Source: Rhodobacteraceae bacterium HLUCCO07 (GTDB lineage Bacteria; Pseudomonadota; Alphaproteobacteria; Rhodobacterales; Rhodobacteraceae). From it: a stretch of 64,000 nucleotides of DNA. The position numbers and the translations under genes were made by a program. The DNA is taken from contig LJSU01000019.1 in assembly GCA_001314705.1 (NCBI GenBank), forward strand, positions 124,001 to 188,000. Reading direction: 5' to 3'. The notes beneath the pieces are model-generated. The model made no database searches and was not told the origin of the DNA. It was given only the letters and a program-made list of their open reading frames with translations. Shown one piece after another: positions 26,293-36,834 of the stretch. Position 1 is the first letter of the stretch. Every line of letters starts with the position of its first letter.

Positions 26293-27963
26293 TCACGCCA
26301 GACGGCTCGTGATCACCGTCACCTCGGGTTTCTTGCCGATCTCGTCCTGTGCAACCTTGCGCACGATGCGTTTCATCTCCTGCTCGAGCTTGTCGTCATC
26401 GGCCAGCGTCTTGGCCCCGGCCCGCGCAAGGAACTGCCCAAGGTCGTTCTCCAGAACCTCGACCAGCGCCGCGCGGCTACGCCCGGTTTCGGGAAGGCCC
26501 ATTGTCTCGCACCATGGCTCGCCCAGCGGCTCGTTCTCCTCGTCAAGGATCAGCGTCACCACCACGTGACCGTTCAACGCCATGCGGATACGGTCACGCA
26601 CAATCCCGTCGAGCGCACCGATCTGCACCGACCCGTCAAGATAGGTCCGCCCGGTCTCGACATAGCCGGCCACGCTCGGCGCATTGCCCGACAGGTCCAC
26701 CATCGTGCCATTCACCGCCACGAGGCCTTCACGCCGCCCCTCCTTGACCAGCTTCACATGCTCGCGCAGCATCCGGTGCTCGCCATGGATCGGAATGACC
26801 ATCTGCGGATCGACAAGCGCATGCATCCTGGCAAGGTCCGGCCGGTTGGCGTGGCCCGAGACGTGATAGAAGCCCGCGTTCTCGTCCACCACATCGACGC
26901 CCATTTCGGAAAACTGGTTCATGATGTGAATCACGCCGCGCTCGTTGCCAGGGATGGTCTTGGACGAGAACAGGAACAGGTCGCCCTCTTTCATCTCAAG
27001 CCCGTTATACTTGCCCCGCGCCAATTGCGCGCTGGCCGCGCGCCGCTCCCCCTGGCTCCCGGTGACCAGAAGCATCAGGTTCTCACGCGGGATCCCCTGC
27101 GCCTCTTCGGGGCTCACCACCTTGGGAAAATCGGTCAGCACACCGGTCTCGACGCTGGCCTCGATCATCCGCCGCATCGCCCGCCCCAAAAGACAGATCG
27201 ACCGCCCCGTGCGCTCGCCTGCCTCGGCCAGCGTCTTGAGCCGCGCCACGTTCGAGGCGAATGTCGTGGTCACGACCATGCCCTTCGCCGACTTGAACAG
27301 CGCCTCGATCTGCGGTTGAAGATCGGCCTCCGAACGCCCCTCGTGCGGCGAGAACACGTTGGTCGAGTCGCACATCAGGGCCCGTACTCCCGACTTGCCG
27401 ATCTCCTCCCAGAGCGCATCGTCGAACGGCTCGCCCACCAGCGGCGTGTGGTCGATCTTGAAATCGCCCGAATGCACCAACCGCCCCTCGGGCGTGTCGA
27501 TGACCAGAGCCGATGTCTCGGGGATGGAATGCGAAATCGGCACGAAGCCGACGCTGAACGGCCCCGCCCCCGTCATCTCGGGCCAGGCTGAAACCGTCCG
27601 CACGATCCGTTCATCCAGTCCTGCCTCGGCCAGCTTGCCGCGCGCGATATTGGCCGTGAACGCGCGGGCATAGACCGGCACGTCCAGCAGATCGGGGAAA
27701 CGCGCCACCGCGCCGACGTGATCCTCGTGCGCATGGCTGATGAAGATCGCGTCAAGCCGGTCCTTGCGCTCGATGAGCCAGCTCATGTCCGGCAGGATCA
27801 GGTCAACCCCCGGGCTGGTGTCCATGTCCGGGAATGTCACGCCCAGGTCGACAAGGATCAGCCGCTCGGCGCCCTCGGGCCCGTAGCCATAGACATAGGC
27901 GTTCATGCCCACCTCCCCCGCGCCACCAAGGGGAAGATAGATCAACCGGTTTTTCTTGCTCAT
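26293..27963 (-). CDS. rnj: Ribonuclease J
   Basis: A 556-residue metallo-beta-lactamase/beta-CASP nuclease with 5'-3' exonuclease and endonuclease activity, the main RNA-decay factor of this type in Rhodobacteraceae. The zinc motif is HAHEDH within SHAHEDHVGA; LVHSGDFKIDHTP, MCDSTN and SGHANRPDL carry further ligands. The C-terminal domain from about residue 450 mediates dimerisation. Its ATG overlaps the coaX stop, making it the last gene of a birA-coaX-rnj unit downstream of nuoN. Confidence 0.94.
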   Translation of the reverse strand: MSKKNRLIYLPLGGAGEVGMNAYVYGYGPEGAERLILVDLGVTFPDMDTSPGVDLILPDMSWLIERKDRLDAIFISHAHEDHVGAVARFPDLLDVPVYARAFTANIARGKLAEAGLDERIVRTVSAWPEMTGAGPFSVGFVPISHSIPETSALVIDTPEGRLVHSGDFKIDHTPLVGEPFDDALWEEIGKSGVRALMCDSTNVFSPHEGRSEADLQPQIEALFKSAKGMVVTTTFASNVARLKTLAEAGERTGRSICLLGRAMRRMIEASVETGVLTDFPKVVSPEEAQGIPRENLMLLVTGSQGERRAASAQLARGKYNGLEMKEGDLFLFSSKTIPGNERGVIHIMNQFSEMGVDVVDENAGFYHVSGHANRPDLARMHALVDPQMVIPIHGEHRMLREHVKLVKEGRREGLVAVNGTMVDLSGNAPSVAGYVETGRTYLDGSVQIGALDGIVRDRIRMALNGHVVVTLILDEENEPLGEPWCETMGLPETGRSRAALVEVLENDLGQFLARAGAKTLADDDKLEQEMKRIVRKVAQDEIGKKPEVTVITSRLA

Positions 27964-28739
27964 ATGGTGCCCTGTTCCTTGTTATATGCGTGGATCACGG
28001 TCAGCCCGTGCATGGTCAGATCGTCCTCGAAACGGTCGAAAAGGTCCTCGGATTGCTGGAAGAGCGGCGCCAGCCCGCCGGTCGCGATGATGCGCATCTC
28101 GCGGTCGCGCTCTGCCTTGATGCGGGCGCAGATTTCCTTGACGAGGCCGACATAGCCCCAGAACACCCCCGACTGGATACAGGTCACCGTATTGGTGCCC
28201 ACCACCTTCTGCGGCTTTGCGATATCGACATGCGGCAGCGCGGCGGCCGCCATGTGCAGCGCCTCGAGGCTCAGGTTCACCCCCGGCGCGATCACGCCCC
28301 CCACATAGGCGCCATCGGCGGCCACCACGTCGAACGTCGTGGCGGTGCCGAAATCGACCACGATGATGTCCCCGCCGTGCCTGTCAAAGGCGGCGGCGGT
28401 ATTGACCAGCCGGTCCGGCCCGACCTGCGTGCCCGCATCGACCCGCGGCGGGTGCGGCAACACGCATTCGGGTTTGCCCACCACCAGCGGCCGGCAGTTG
28501 AAGAACCGGTCGGCAAAGACACGCAGGTTGAACACCACCCGCGGCACGGTCGAACTGATGATCACATCGGTGATGTCGGCCTCGATACCGTAATGTTTCA
28601 CCAGCGTCGAGAACCAGGTGAAATAGGCATCCGCGGTGCGCGAATGATGCGTCGATGTGCGCAGCGTGCACAGGAACCGCTCGCCATCCCAGATCGAAAA
28701 CACCGTGTTGGTGTTGCCGCAGTCGATGCATAGAAGCAT
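27960..28739 (-). CDS. coaX: Type III pantothenate kinase
   Basis: A 259-residue CoaX that phosphorylates pantothenate, the first step of CoA synthesis. The phosphate-binding motif is DCGNTNTVFS, GPDRLVNTAAA is the conserved pantothenate region and VVDFGTATTFDV holds the metal/catalytic Asp. AAAGGGCGGGAC precedes the chosen ATG; a TTG 15 nt upstream is less likely. The stop overlaps the rnj start (ATGA). Confidence 0.94.
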   Translation of the reverse strand: MLLCIDCGNTNTVFSIWDGERFLCTLRTSTHHSRTADAYFTWFSTLVKHYGIEADITDVIISSTVPRVVFNLRVFADRFFNCRPLVVGKPECVLPHPPRVDAGTQVGPDRLVNTAAAFDRHGGDIIVVDFGTATTFDVVAADGAYVGGVIAPGVNLSLEALHMAAAALPHVDIAKPQKVVGTNTVTCIQSGVFWGYVGLVKEICARIKAERDREMRIIATGGLAPLFQQSEDLFDRFEDDLTMHGLTVIHAYNKEQGTI

Positions 28740-28750
28740 GTCCCGCCCTT

Positions 28751-29494
28751 TCAAAAGAAAACCTCGGCCGCGGCGATCGCCCGCCGACCCTCAGCGGTGG
28801 ATAGAACAAGATTGCCCGCCCCGTCCACCGTCTCGAAAACGCCGCGCCACTCCTCGCGCACGGTGCGCGCCACGATTTGCTCACCCAGCCTCGCGGCCCG
28901 GGACAGCCATGCCTCGCGAATGGGCGCGAAGCCACCGGCGCGAAACCGCGCTTCCCATTTCGCATAGGCCGGGGCCAGAAGGTCGAGAAACTCTTCCGGG
29001 TCCACGCCCACCCCGGTCTCCCCGACCAGCGACACCGGCCGCACCGCTCCTTCCTCGGTCGTCCCCGGAACATCGCGCAGGTTGACCCCGATCCCGATCG
29101 CCAAATGACCGATCTGCCCGCCCTGCCCGCTGCTTTCCAGCAATATCCCGGCCAGCTTGCCTCCGTTGAGCAGCACGTCATTGGGCCACTTGAGGCTCAG
29201 CCCCCCGGTCCGTCCCACGGCCAGCGCCAACGCATCATGAAGCGCCAGCGCCGCCACAAAGGACCGCAGCGCCACCTGCGCTGCGGGGCCGTCGGGCCGC
29301 ATCACCAGCGTGGCCGCGAAATTGCCCTCCGGATCGGTCCAGGCCCGTCCGCGCCGCCCGCGTCCGCGCGTCTGGCGCCGCGCCAATATCCATTCGGGGC
29401 GCTCCAACCCGCCCGCGAGCCGGGCCGCCTCCTGCATGGTGCTGTCCACCTCATCCAGCACACGCCGTCCGTATCCGACAGGCCAACCGGTCAT
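28751..29494 (-). CDS. birA: Biotin--[acetyl-CoA-carboxylase] ligase
   Basis: A 247-residue biotin protein ligase that makes biotinyl-AMP and loads it on carboxylase BCCP domains. Catalytic motifs are GRGRRGRAW and KWPNDVLLNGGKLAGILLE. It lacks an N-terminal helix-turn-helix, so it is a ligase only and not the bifunctional repressor. Its substrates include MccA, encoded at 50687-52633. It lies 106 nt after nuoN and 12 nt before coaX. Confidence 0.94.
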   Translation of the reverse strand: MTGWPVGYGRRVLDEVDSTMQEAARLAGGLERPEWILARRQTRGRGRRGRAWTDPEGNFAATLVMRPDGPAAQVALRSFVAALALHDALALAVGRTGGLSLKWPNDVLLNGGKLAGILLESSGQGGQIGHLAIGIGVNLRDVPGTTEEGAVRPVSLVGETGVGVDPEEFLDLLAPAYAKWEARFRAGGFAPIREAWLSRAARLGEQIVARTVREEWRGVFETVDGAGNLVLSTAEGRRAIAAAEVFF

Positions 29495-29505
29495 CGGCGC
29501 ACCTG

Positions 29506-29530
29506 CTGCTCTTTCTTGGTAAAAATACTC
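29506..29530 (+). repeat. Dispersed 3' motif, class A copy 3
   Basis: CTGCT plus CTTTCTTGGTAAAAATACTC; one base differs from the 17784 and 61059 copies. It sits between nuoN and birA in the opposite orientation to both. Confidence 0.85.
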
Positions 29531-29600
29531 AAATTCGACCTTTCGACACGCAAAACGCCCGCCATCAGGGGCGGGCGCTCACCAGATGTCCCGATCGACC

Positions 29601-31040
29601 TCAGTTGACCAGCGCGGCAGCCGCCGCCCGTGCCGCGGTCTCGATGCCAAAGAGGTTCACAACCCCCACGACCATCACCACCGCACTTGCCATCAAAAGC
29701 ACCCCGGCCACCGAGGCGCGGCTGCGATCCAGCGCCTCGCCCTCTTCACCGAAATACATGTAATAGACGATGCGCAGGTAATAGAAGGCGCCGATCACGC
29801 TCGCCACCACGCCCGCCACCGCAAGCCAGACAAGCCCCGCGTCATAGGCTGCGCGCAGCACGTAGAACTTGCCAAAAAAGCCCACCAGCGGCGGCACGCC
29901 GGCGAGGCTGAAAAGCAGCACCAGCATCGCCAGCGCCCGGCCCGGTTCGGCCCTGGCATACTGGTTGAGCGCGGCAATATCCGTCACCGGCTGCCCGTCG
30001 CGCTCCATCGACAGGATAAAGGCGAAGGTGCCCACGTTCATCGTCACATAGATCGCCATGTAGACCAGCATCGCCTGCACGCCGAGCACCGTACCCGCCG
30101 CGAGCCCCATCAGCGCATAGCCCATATGCGCGATCGAGCTATAGGCCATCAGCCGCTTGATATTGGTCTGCCCGATCGCCGCCACGGCACCAAGAAACAT
30201 CGACAACAGCGACAGCACGGCCAGAACCTGGCTCCAGTCGGCGTTCACGCCGCCAAAGGCGTCATGGAGCACCCGCGCCAGAAGCCCCATCGCCGCCACC
30301 TTGGGGGCGGTCGCGAAAAACGCCGTGACCGGCGTGGGCGCGCCTTCGTAAACATCCGGGGTCCACATGTGAAACGGCACGGCACTGACCTTGAAGGCCA
30401 GGCCCGCCATCACGAAGATCAACCCGAAGAGCAATCCAAGCGGCGCCTGCCCCTCGCCCGCCGCGTCGATGATGCCGGAAAACAGCGTCGTGCCTGCAAA
30501 CCCATAGGTGAGCGACGCGCCATAAAGCAGCAGCCCCGAACTCAGCGCACCCAGCACGAAATACTTGAGCCCGGCCTCGGTCGAGCGCGCCGAGTCGCGC
30601 CGCATCGCCGCGACCACGTAAAGCGACAGCGATTGCAACTCCAGCCCCATGTAAAGCGCCATCAGATCGCCCGCCGAAACCATCACCATCATGCCGATGA
30701 CCGACAGCGCGACCAGAAGCGGATATTCGAAACGCATCATGTCGCGCTTGGCCATGAAATCCTGCCCCATGACCAGCACCGCCGCCCCGGCCAACAGGAT
30801 CGTGACCTTGGCAAAGCGCGAAAAACCGTCGTCATGGAACATGCCGCCAAAGGCTTCGCGCGTGCCCTCGCCTCCGATCCCGATCCACGCGGCCAGTACC
30901 GCCATCACTCCCGCCGTGAGCCAGATCAACGGCCCGGTGAGGCGGTCCTTGCCGGTATAGACCCCGAACAGCAGGGCGCCCATGGCATAGAGCGCCAGCA
31001 CGATCTCGGGCAGGATTACGTTCAGATCAGCCTGGATCAT
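29601..31040 (-). CDS. nuoN: NADH-quinone oxidoreductase subunit N
   Basis: A 479-residue antiporter-like proton-pumping subunit of complex I with about 14 helices. Conserved regions are [14 protein letters not shown] (the essential Glu), [22 protein letters not shown] and [26 protein letters not shown] split across the middle, with lysines in the half-channels. It is the last nuo gene, 13 nt after nuoM. I chose the ATG beginning [13 protein letters not shown]; longer readings enter the end of nuoM. Confidence 0.96.
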   Translation of the reverse strand: MIQADLNVILPEIVLALYAMGALLFGVYTGKDRLTGPLIWLTAGVMAVLAAWIGIGGEGTREAFGGMFHDDGFSRFAKVTILLAGAAVLVMGQDFMAKRDMMRFEYPLLVALSVIGMMVMVSAGDLMALYMGLELQSLSLYVVAAMRRDSARSTEAGLKYFVLGALSSGLLLYGASLTYGFAGTTLFSGIIDAAGEGQAPLGLLFGLIFVMAGLAFKVSAVPFHMWTPDVYEGAPTPVTAFFATAPKVAAMGLLARVLHDAFGGVNADWSQVLAVLSLLSMFLGAVAAIGQTNIKRLMAYSSIAHMGYALMGLAAGTVLGVQAMLVYMAIYVTMNVGTFAFILSMERDGQPVTDIAALNQYARAEPGRALAMLVLLFSLAGVPPLVGFFGKFYVLRAAYDAGLVWLAVAGVVASVIGAFYYLRIVYYMYFGEEGEALDRSRASVAGVLLMASAVVMVVGVVNLFGIETAARAAAAALVN

Positions 31041-31053
31041 CTCTGTCACTCCG

Positions 31054-32598
31054 TCACTGCGACGCCGCGAGCTGGCTTGCGGATGCCGCATTCGCCAGCG
31101 CGGTTTCGTAATTTCCAATCAGCGCCCCGACCGAAGGCCCGATGATATCGGTCACAAGCGCCGGGTAGACGCCGAGCAAGAGGGTCATCGCCACCAGCGG
31201 CGCAAAGATCGCCTTCTCGCGCGCGGTCATGTCCTTGATCGTCTTGAGGCTTTCCTTGATGAGATCGCCCAGCACTACCCGGCGATAGAGCCACAGCGCA
31301 TAGGCCGCCGACAGGATCACCCCCGACGTGGCAAAGAGCGCCACCCAGGTATTGACCTTGAATATCCCTACCAGCGTCAGGAACTCGCCCACGAAGCCCG
31401 AGGTGCCCGGCAGGCCGACATTGGCCATGGTGAAGAACATGAAGATGAGCGCATAGGCCGGCATCCGGTTCACGAGGCCACCATAGGCGTCGATCTCGCG
31501 GGTGTGCATCCGGTCATAGATCACCCCCACGCACAGGAAGAGTGCCCCCGAGATGAATCCGTGGCTGATCATCTGGAAGATCGCACCGTCGATCCCCTGC
31601 TGATTGGCCGCGAAAATTCCCATCGTGACATAGCCCATATGCGCCACCGACGAATAGGCGATGAGCTTTTTCATGTCGTCCTGCGCGAGCGCCACGAGAC
31701 TGGTGTAAACGATCGCGATGGCCGACATCCAGAACACCAGAGGGGTGAGCAGGTCCGCCCCCACCGGGAACATCGGCAGCGAAAAGCGCAGGAAGCCATA
31801 GCCCCCCATCTTCAGCAGGATCGCGGCCAGCACGACCGACCCCGCGGTCGGCGCCTGGACGTGCGCATCCGGCAGCCAGGTGTGGACCGGCCACATCGGC
31901 ATCTTCACCGCGAAACTGGCGAAAAACGCGATGAACATCAGCGTCTGCATCCCGCCCACGATCTGGAAGCCGAAAAGCGAGATCGTCTCGGACCCGAAAT
32001 CATGCCGCAAGAGCTGGGCAATGTCGGTGGTCCCGGCCTCGGCATACATCGCCACCATCGCCACCAGCATCAGCACCGAGCCGAGGAAGGTATAGAGGAA
32101 GAACTTGAAGCTGGCATAGATCCGGTCCTTGCCGCCCCAGATCCCGATGATCAGGAACATCGGGATCAGCCCCGCTTCGAAAAAGAGGTAGAAGAGCATC
32201 AGGTCGAGCGCCATGAACACGCCCAGCATCAGCGTTTCCAGCATCAGGAAGGCGATCATGTATTCCTTGACCCGGGTGGTCACGTTCCAGCTCGCCGCGA
32301 TGGTGAGCGGCATGATGAAGGTGGTCAGCATCACGAAAAGAACGCTGATCCCGTCCACGCCCATCTTGTATTGCAGCCCCAGGAGCCAGTCGCGCTCCTC
32401 GACCATCTGGAACCCGGTATTCGAGGGATCGAACCCGGCCAGGATGAAGAGCGACACAAGAAAGGTCAGCCCGGTGGCAAGAAGCGCCACCCACTTGGCA
32501 TTGCGCTGTGCCGCCTCGTCCTCGCCGCGCAGGAAGACCAGCAGGATCAGCGCCGCAAGCGCCGGGATGAAGGTGACGATGGAAAGAAGGTTGTCCAT
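31054..32598 (-). CDS. nuoM: NADH-quinone oxidoreductase subunit M
   Basis: A 514-residue antiporter-like subunit of the complex I membrane arm. [22 protein letters not shown] carries the essential Glu, and [23 protein letters not shown] and [13 protein letters not shown] are classic. Its ATG shares one base with the nuoL stop, so the two are coupled. Confidence 0.97.
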   Translation of the reverse strand: MDNLLSIVTFIPALAALILLVFLRGEDEAAQRNAKWVALLATGLTFLVSLFILAGFDPSNTGFQMVEERDWLLGLQYKMGVDGISVLFVMLTTFIMPLTIAASWNVTTRVKEYMIAFLMLETLMLGVFMALDLMLFYLFFEAGLIPMFLIIGIWGGKDRIYASFKFFLYTFLGSVLMLVAMVAMYAEAGTTDIAQLLRHDFGSETISLFGFQIVGGMQTLMFIAFFASFAVKMPMWPVHTWLPDAHVQAPTAGSVVLAAILLKMGGYGFLRFSLPMFPVGADLLTPLVFWMSAIAIVYTSLVALAQDDMKKLIAYSSVAHMGYVTMGIFAANQQGIDGAIFQMISHGFISGALFLCVGVIYDRMHTREIDAYGGLVNRMPAYALIFMFFTMANVGLPGTSGFVGEFLTLVGIFKVNTWVALFATSGVILSAAYALWLYRRVVLGDLIKESLKTIKDMTAREKAIFAPLVAMTLLLGVYPALVTDIIGPSVGALIGNYETALANAASASQLAASQ

Positions 32599-34628
32599 TA
32601 CTGCGCTCCTCCGCCAAGAGCCATCCACGTGACCAGGACCACGATCCCGATCACCATGGCGAAGGCATAGGTAAAGATGTAACCCGATTGCGCCCGCCCG
32701 GCGAGCCGCGTGACCCAGGGGATCGCGCCCATGGCGATGCCGTTCAGCGTGCCGTCGATCACCCCGCCATCGCCGCGCTTCCACAGGATGCGACCCAAAG
32801 CCTTGGCAGGGCGCACCAGGACGAAGTCATAGATCTCGTCGAAATACCACTTGTTGAGCAGGAAGAGGTAAAGCGGCCGGTTCGCCTCGGCCACGCGCCT
32901 GGGCATCTTCGGGTCGAGGATATAGAACCAGAGCGCAAAGCCCAGGCCGATCAGCATGGCGAAGAACGGGCTGACCTTGACCCATTTGGGCGCGTAATGC
33001 GCGTCATGCATCACCGTGTTGTCCGGCGCCATGAAGATCGCCCCCTCGGGCGCCACACCCTCGGTTGGTGACTCGTCCTCGCTCGCCTCGGCGTGGTGCT
33101 CGGGGATACCGTAGAACCGGTTGACCTGCTCGTCATCGCCAAAGAACGACCCGAACCAGATCATGCCCGCGAACACGGCCCCCAAGCCCAGGACCCCCAG
33201 CGGGATCAGCATGACCATCGGGCTTTCATGGGCGTGCTCATGGGTGTGCTTGTCGCCGCGCGGCTTGCCATAGAAGGTCATGAACATCAGCCGCCAGCTG
33301 TAGAAGCTGGTGAACAGCGCCGCGATGACCAGCGCCCAGAAGGCAAAGCCCGCATCGGTCCCGGCCCAGGCGCTCTCGATCACCGCATCCTTCGACAGGA
33401 ACCCGGCAAAGCCGATATGCGTGAGCGGAATGCCCACACCCGTGATCGCCAGCGTGCCCACCATCATCGCCCAGAACGTATAGGGCAGCTTCTTGCGCAG
33501 CCCGCCGTAATTGCGCATGTCCTGCTCGTGATGCATCCCGTGGATGACCGAGCCCGCGCCAAGAAACAGCATCGCCTTGAAGAAGGCATGGGTGAAGAGG
33601 TGGAACATCGCCACCGAATAGACGCCCACACCGGCGGCGACGAACATGTAACCCAGCTGGCTACAGGTCGAATAGGCGATCACCCGCTTTATGTCGTTCT
33701 GCACCAGACCCACGGTTGCAGCGAAAAACGCCGTCATGGCCCCGATATAGACCACGATCGTCTTGGCCTCGGGTGCATATTCCATCAGCGGCGACATCCG
33801 GCTGACCAGGAACACCCCCGCCGTTACCATGGTGGCCGCGTGAATGAGCGCCGACACCGGCGTCGGGCCTTCCATCGCATCGGGCAACCACGTGTGCAGG
33901 AAAAGCTGCGCCGATTTGCCCATCGCGCCGATGAACAGCAGGAAGGCCAGAAGGTTCGCCGCGTTCCACTCGGTCCACAGGAAGGTGAGCTGCGTCTCGG
34001 CCAGCATCGGCCCGGCCGCGAAAATATCGTCGAGCATGATCGAATCGACCAGGAAGAACAGCCCGAGAATACCCAGCGCGAATCCGAAATCCCCCACCCG
34101 GTTGACCACGAAGGCCTTGATCGCCGCGGCATTCGCACTCGGCTTCTTGTAGTAGAACCCGATCAGCAGATAGGAGGCGACGCCCACGCCCTCCCAGCCA
34201 AAGAACATCTGCACCAGGTTGTCGGCGGTCACGAGCATCAGCATCGCGAAGGTGAAGAACGACAGATAGGCAAAGAAGCGCGCCTTGTAGCGTTCGCCCT
34301 CGCCCCAGTTCTCGTCATGGGCCATGTAACCCATCGAGTAGAGATGCACGAGCGCCGACACCGTGGTCACCACGATCAGCATGATCGCGGTCAGCCGGTC
34401 CATGCGGATGCCCCAGGACGTGTCGAGCGTGCCCGACTGGATCCAGCGCATCACCTCGATATGCTCGGTGGTCCCGTCATGGCCAAGGAACACGATCCAC
34501 GACAAGACGCAGATCAGGAACAGGATGCCCGTGGTCAGCCACTGCGCCGCCTGTTCACCGATGATCCGCCAGCCAAACCCCGCGATGATCGCGGCCAGAA
34601 GGGGCGCGAAGAGAATGATCTGTTCCAT
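32598..34628 (-). CDS. nuoL: NADH-quinone oxidoreductase subunit L
   Basis: A 676-residue subunit at the distal end of complex I. It has the antiporter core ([19 protein letters not shown] with the essential Glu; [25 protein letters not shown]) and a C-terminal amphipathic lateral helix followed by a final helix that clamps M and N. A His/Glu/Asp-rich loop lies between residues about 470 and 540. It follows nuoK by 6 nt. Confidence 0.97.
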   Translation of the reverse strand: MEQIILFAPLLAAIIAGFGWRIIGEQAAQWLTTGILFLICVLSWIVFLGHDGTTEHIEVMRWIQSGTLDTSWGIRMDRLTAIMLIVVTTVSALVHLYSMGYMAHDENWGEGERYKARFFAYLSFFTFAMLMLVTADNLVQMFFGWEGVGVASYLLIGFYYKKPSANAAAIKAFVVNRVGDFGFALGILGLFFLVDSIMLDDIFAAGPMLAETQLTFLWTEWNAANLLAFLLFIGAMGKSAQLFLHTWLPDAMEGPTPVSALIHAATMVTAGVFLVSRMSPLMEYAPEAKTIVVYIGAMTAFFAATVGLVQNDIKRVIAYSTCSQLGYMFVAAGVGVYSVAMFHLFTHAFFKAMLFLGAGSVIHGMHHEQDMRNYGGLRKKLPYTFWAMMVGTLAITGVGIPLTHIGFAGFLSKDAVIESAWAGTDAGFAFWALVIAALFTSFYSWRLMFMTFYGKPRGDKHTHEHAHESPMVMLIPLGVLGLGAVFAGMIWFGSFFGDDEQVNRFYGIPEHHAEASEDESPTEGVAPEGAIFMAPDNTVMHDAHYAPKWVKVSPFFAMLIGLGFALWFYILDPKMPRRVAEANRPLYLFLLNKWYFDEIYDFVLVRPAKALGRILWKRGDGGVIDGTLNGIAMGAIPWVTRLAGRAQSGYIFTYAFAMVIGIVVLVTWMALGGGAQ

Positions 34629-34634
34629 GGTCTC

Positions 34635-34940
34635 TTACCCCTTCATCACGTTGACGTCTTCGACGTCGATCGTGCCCCGGTTGCGGAAGAAGACCACGAG
34701 AATGGCCAGCCCGATCGCCGCCTCGGCCGCCGCCACGGTCAGCACGAACAGGGTAAAGACCTGCCCCACCAGATCGCCCAGGAAGCTCGAAAAGGCGACA
34801 AGGTTGATGTTCACCGAAAGCAGGATCAGCTCGATCGACATCAAGAGGATGATCACGTTCTTCCGGTTGAGGAAGAGCCCGAATATGCCGATGACGAACA
34901 TCGTCGCCGCCACCGTGAGATAATGTTCAAGTCCGATCAT
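34635..34940 (-). CDS. nuoK: NADH-quinone oxidoreductase subunit K
   Basis: A 101-residue three-helix subunit. [17 protein letters not shown] contains the conserved membrane Glu needed for proton pumping, and the second Glu is in [13 protein letters not shown]. It is 84 nt downstream of nuoJ, the largest gap in the J-N section. Confidence 0.97.
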   Translation of the reverse strand: MIGLEHYLTVAATMFVIGIFGLFLNRKNVIILLMSIELILLSVNINLVAFSSFLGDLVGQVFTLFVLTVAAAEAAIGLAILVVFFRNRGTIDVEDVNVMKG

Positions 34941-34980
34941 GTCGTCCCTCTGGGCATTGCCCTGTCTTCTTTTGCTTGTC

Positions 34981-35003
34981 GCGCCCCGGATCAGGCCCGG
35001 CGC
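34981..35003 (-). promoter_or_regulatory. Dyad in the nuoJ-nuoK gap
   Basis: GCGCC and GGCGC flank CCGGATCAGGCCC; imperfect pairing can extend inwards. It has the same GATCAGG centre as the hairpin at 5411-5435. It may adjust transcript levels or stability within the nuo operon. Confidence 0.4.
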
Positions 35004-35024
35004 GGATTGTGCTGTGACAGCGGC

Positions 35025-35633
35025 CTAGAGCCCCTGCCCCGGCTTCACGTCCTTCAGCTCGATCGCCGTGGCCGGATCACGCCACATCTGTTGCAGCACG
35101 TCCTGCCGCTTGACCCCTTCGCGGTGGCGCAGGGTCAGGACGATCGCCCCGATCATGGCCACCAGAAGAATGAGCCCGGCCAACTGGAACAGCAGGAAAT
35201 ACTGGTCATAAAGCAACAGCCCCAGCGCCGCGGTATTCTCGACCCCGTCGGGCGTCGGCGCGGCCCGCGCGGCCTCTGCCCCTTCGGAAATGTGCCAGTC
35301 GCCAAAGGCCAGGCCCAGCTGCATCAACAGCACCACGCCGATCGCCAGCGCAATGGGCAGGTATTGCGCCATTCCCGCCTTCAACTCGGCGAAATCCACG
35401 TCCAGCATCATCACCACGAAAAGGAACAAAACCGCCACCGCGCCGACATAGACGATGATGAGCAGCATCGCCACGAACTCGGCGCCCAGGAGGACGAACA
35501 GCCCCGCGCTCGACAGGAAGGCCAGGATCAGGAACAGCACCGAATGCACCGGGTTGCGGCTGACCACCGTGAAGAACCCGCCGACAATTGCGGATATGGC
35601 AAAAAGGTAAAAGGCAAGGCTCGCGACGCTCAT
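35025..35633 (-). CDS. nuoJ: NADH-quinone oxidoreductase subunit J
   Basis: A 202-residue membrane subunit with five helices. The first two contain [17 protein letters not shown] and [29 protein letters not shown], which includes the pi-bulge helix that couples to quinone reduction. The periplasmic loop is longer than in E. coli. It overlaps the preceding gene by four bases (ATGA). Confidence 0.96.
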   Translation of the reverse strand: MSVASLAFYLFAISAIVGGFFTVVSRNPVHSVLFLILAFLSSAGLFVLLGAEFVAMLLIIVYVGAVAVLFLFVVMMLDVDFAELKAGMAQYLPIALAIGVVLLMQLGLAFGDWHISEGAEAARAAPTPDGVENTAALGLLLYDQYFLLFQLAGLILLVAMIGAIVLTLRHREGVKRQDVLQQMWRDPATAIELKDVKPGQGL

Positions 35634-36037
35634 GTGTCATCTTCCTCGTTCTCGGCCAGGACATCACGGGCCAGTTCCATGGCCCGTGTCATGGCGGGTA
35701 TGCCGGCGAACATCGACATCTGCGCGATGGTCTCGGCAATTTCCTCGCGGGTGGCCCCCGCCTCGACCAGGTGGCGCACCGTCATGCGAAACGGCGTCTC
35801 GGCCTGCGCGCCCTGCATGGTCATGCCCGCCAGCGTCAACAACAGCCGCGTCTTGGCGTCAAGCCCCTCCTGCGACACGCCCTTGCCGAACCACATTTCC
35901 ATGACCTCTTTCGGCATGGTCGGCCAAAGCTTCTCGAATCCTCTGGGCGAAAAGGATTCCAGTGCCGGGTTGAAGGCTTGCGCCATCTCCTGCGCCTGGG
36001 CCATCATCAGCTCGAAAGGGCTTTTCGCATCGCTCAT
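35630..36037 (-). CDS. Carboxymuconolactone decarboxylase-like protein in the nuo operon
   Basis: A 135-residue all-helical protein resembling the CMD/AhpD fold: [49 protein letters not shown]. It contains no cysteine, so AhpD-type peroxidase chemistry (CxxC) is excluded; a ligand-binding or assembly role is possible. Its stop overlaps nuoJ and its start overlaps the nuoI stop, so it is tightly built into the operon. Confidence 0.8.
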   Translation of the reverse strand: MSDAKSPFELMMAQAQEMAQAFNPALESFSPRGFEKLWPTMPKEVMEMWFGKGVSQEGLDAKTRLLLTLAGMTMQGAQAETPFRMTVRHLVEAGATREEIAETIAQMSMFAGIPAMTRAMELARDVLAENEEDDT

Positions 36038-36528
36038 CGGTAGGGTGCGTCCATTTCAAGGTTGCGGGCGATCTCGGCTTCCCAGCGTTCGCCGTTCTCC
36101 AGAAGCTTTTCCTTGTTGTAGAAAAGCTCCTCGCGGGTCTCGGTGGCGAACTCGAAATTCGGCCCCTCGACGATCGCATCCACCGGACAGGCTTCCGCGC
36201 AGAAGCCGCAATAGATGCATTTCGTCATGTCGATGTCGTAGCGCGTGGTGCGGCGGCTGCCATCGTCACGCGGCTCGGCATCAATCGTGATCGCCTGCGC
36301 CGGGCAGATCGCCTCGCAAAGCTTGCAGGCGATGCAGCGTTCCTCGCCATTGGGATAGCGGCGCAGCGCATGTTCACCACGGAACCGCGGCGAAAGCGGC
36401 CCCTTCTCATGCGGATAGTTCAGCGTCGCCTTGGGCGCCACGAGGTATTTCAGGCCCAGCCACATGCCCTTGGCAAAATCGGTGAGCAGGAAATACCCCG
36501 CCGCGCGTCTGTAATCCATCTGCGTCAT
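36034..36528 (-). CDS. nuoI: NADH-quinone oxidoreductase subunit I
   Basis: A 164-residue ferredoxin-like subunit with two [4Fe-4S] motifs, [12 protein letters not shown] and [12 protein letters not shown], carrying clusters N6a and N6b towards NuoB and quinone. The N-terminal amphipathic helices ([17 protein letters not shown]) sit on the membrane. Normal length. Confidence 0.97.
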   Translation of the reverse strand: MTQMDYRRAAGYFLLTDFAKGMWLGLKYLVAPKATLNYPHEKGPLSPRFRGEHALRRYPNGEERCIACKLCEAICPAQAITIDAEPRDDGSRRTTRYDIDMTKCIYCGFCAEACPVDAIVEGPNFEFATETREELFYNKEKLLENGERWEAEIARNLEMDAPYR

Positions 36529-36531
36529 GGG

Positions 36532-36834
36532 TCAGCCTCCAATCTCAGTCAGTATCTTCTGGTTGTGGGCGGATACCTGTGACGGAAGGGTAAAAAGATC
36601 ATAAATCAGCACGCAAGCCGTCACGATAAGAGGGAACAATAGAAACACGCCTGACAACGTGCACAGAAGAACGAGTATGCCGATACCACCGCTACCCAAA
36701 TAGAAACGATGGATACCAATCGCGCCCATGAAGAACCACAAAACATATGCAAGGCCGGTAGACTTGCTCCGGGACTGATAGGTCAAAAGCGCCTTGGTAT
36801 CGGCGTTCAATTTGCCTTCTTCTCCACCCATCAT
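36532..36834 (-). CDS. TM2-domain protein inserted between nuoH and nuoI
   Basis: A 100-residue protein with a TM2 domain: two membrane helices (LAYVLWFFMGAIGIHRFYLG and a second from about GILVLLCTLSGVF) joined by the typical GxHRFYLG turn. TM2 proteins are of unknown function. Its ATG overlaps the nuoH stop. A hand count of 36541-36780 gives 116 G+C of 240 (48%), clearly below the flanking nuo genes, which suggests recent acquisition into the operon. Confidence 0.88.
   Translation of the reverse strand: MMGGEEGKLNADTKALLTYQSRSKSTGLAYVLWFFMGAIGIHRFYLGSGGIGILVLLCTLSGVFLLFPLIVTACVLIYDLFTLPSQVSAHNQKILTEIGG

Noticed and set aside
33093-36290. 1065-codon plus-strand open frame across nuoL to nuoI
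   Set aside because: Antisense to five conserved nuo-region genes; His/Arg/Gln-rich translation without domains.
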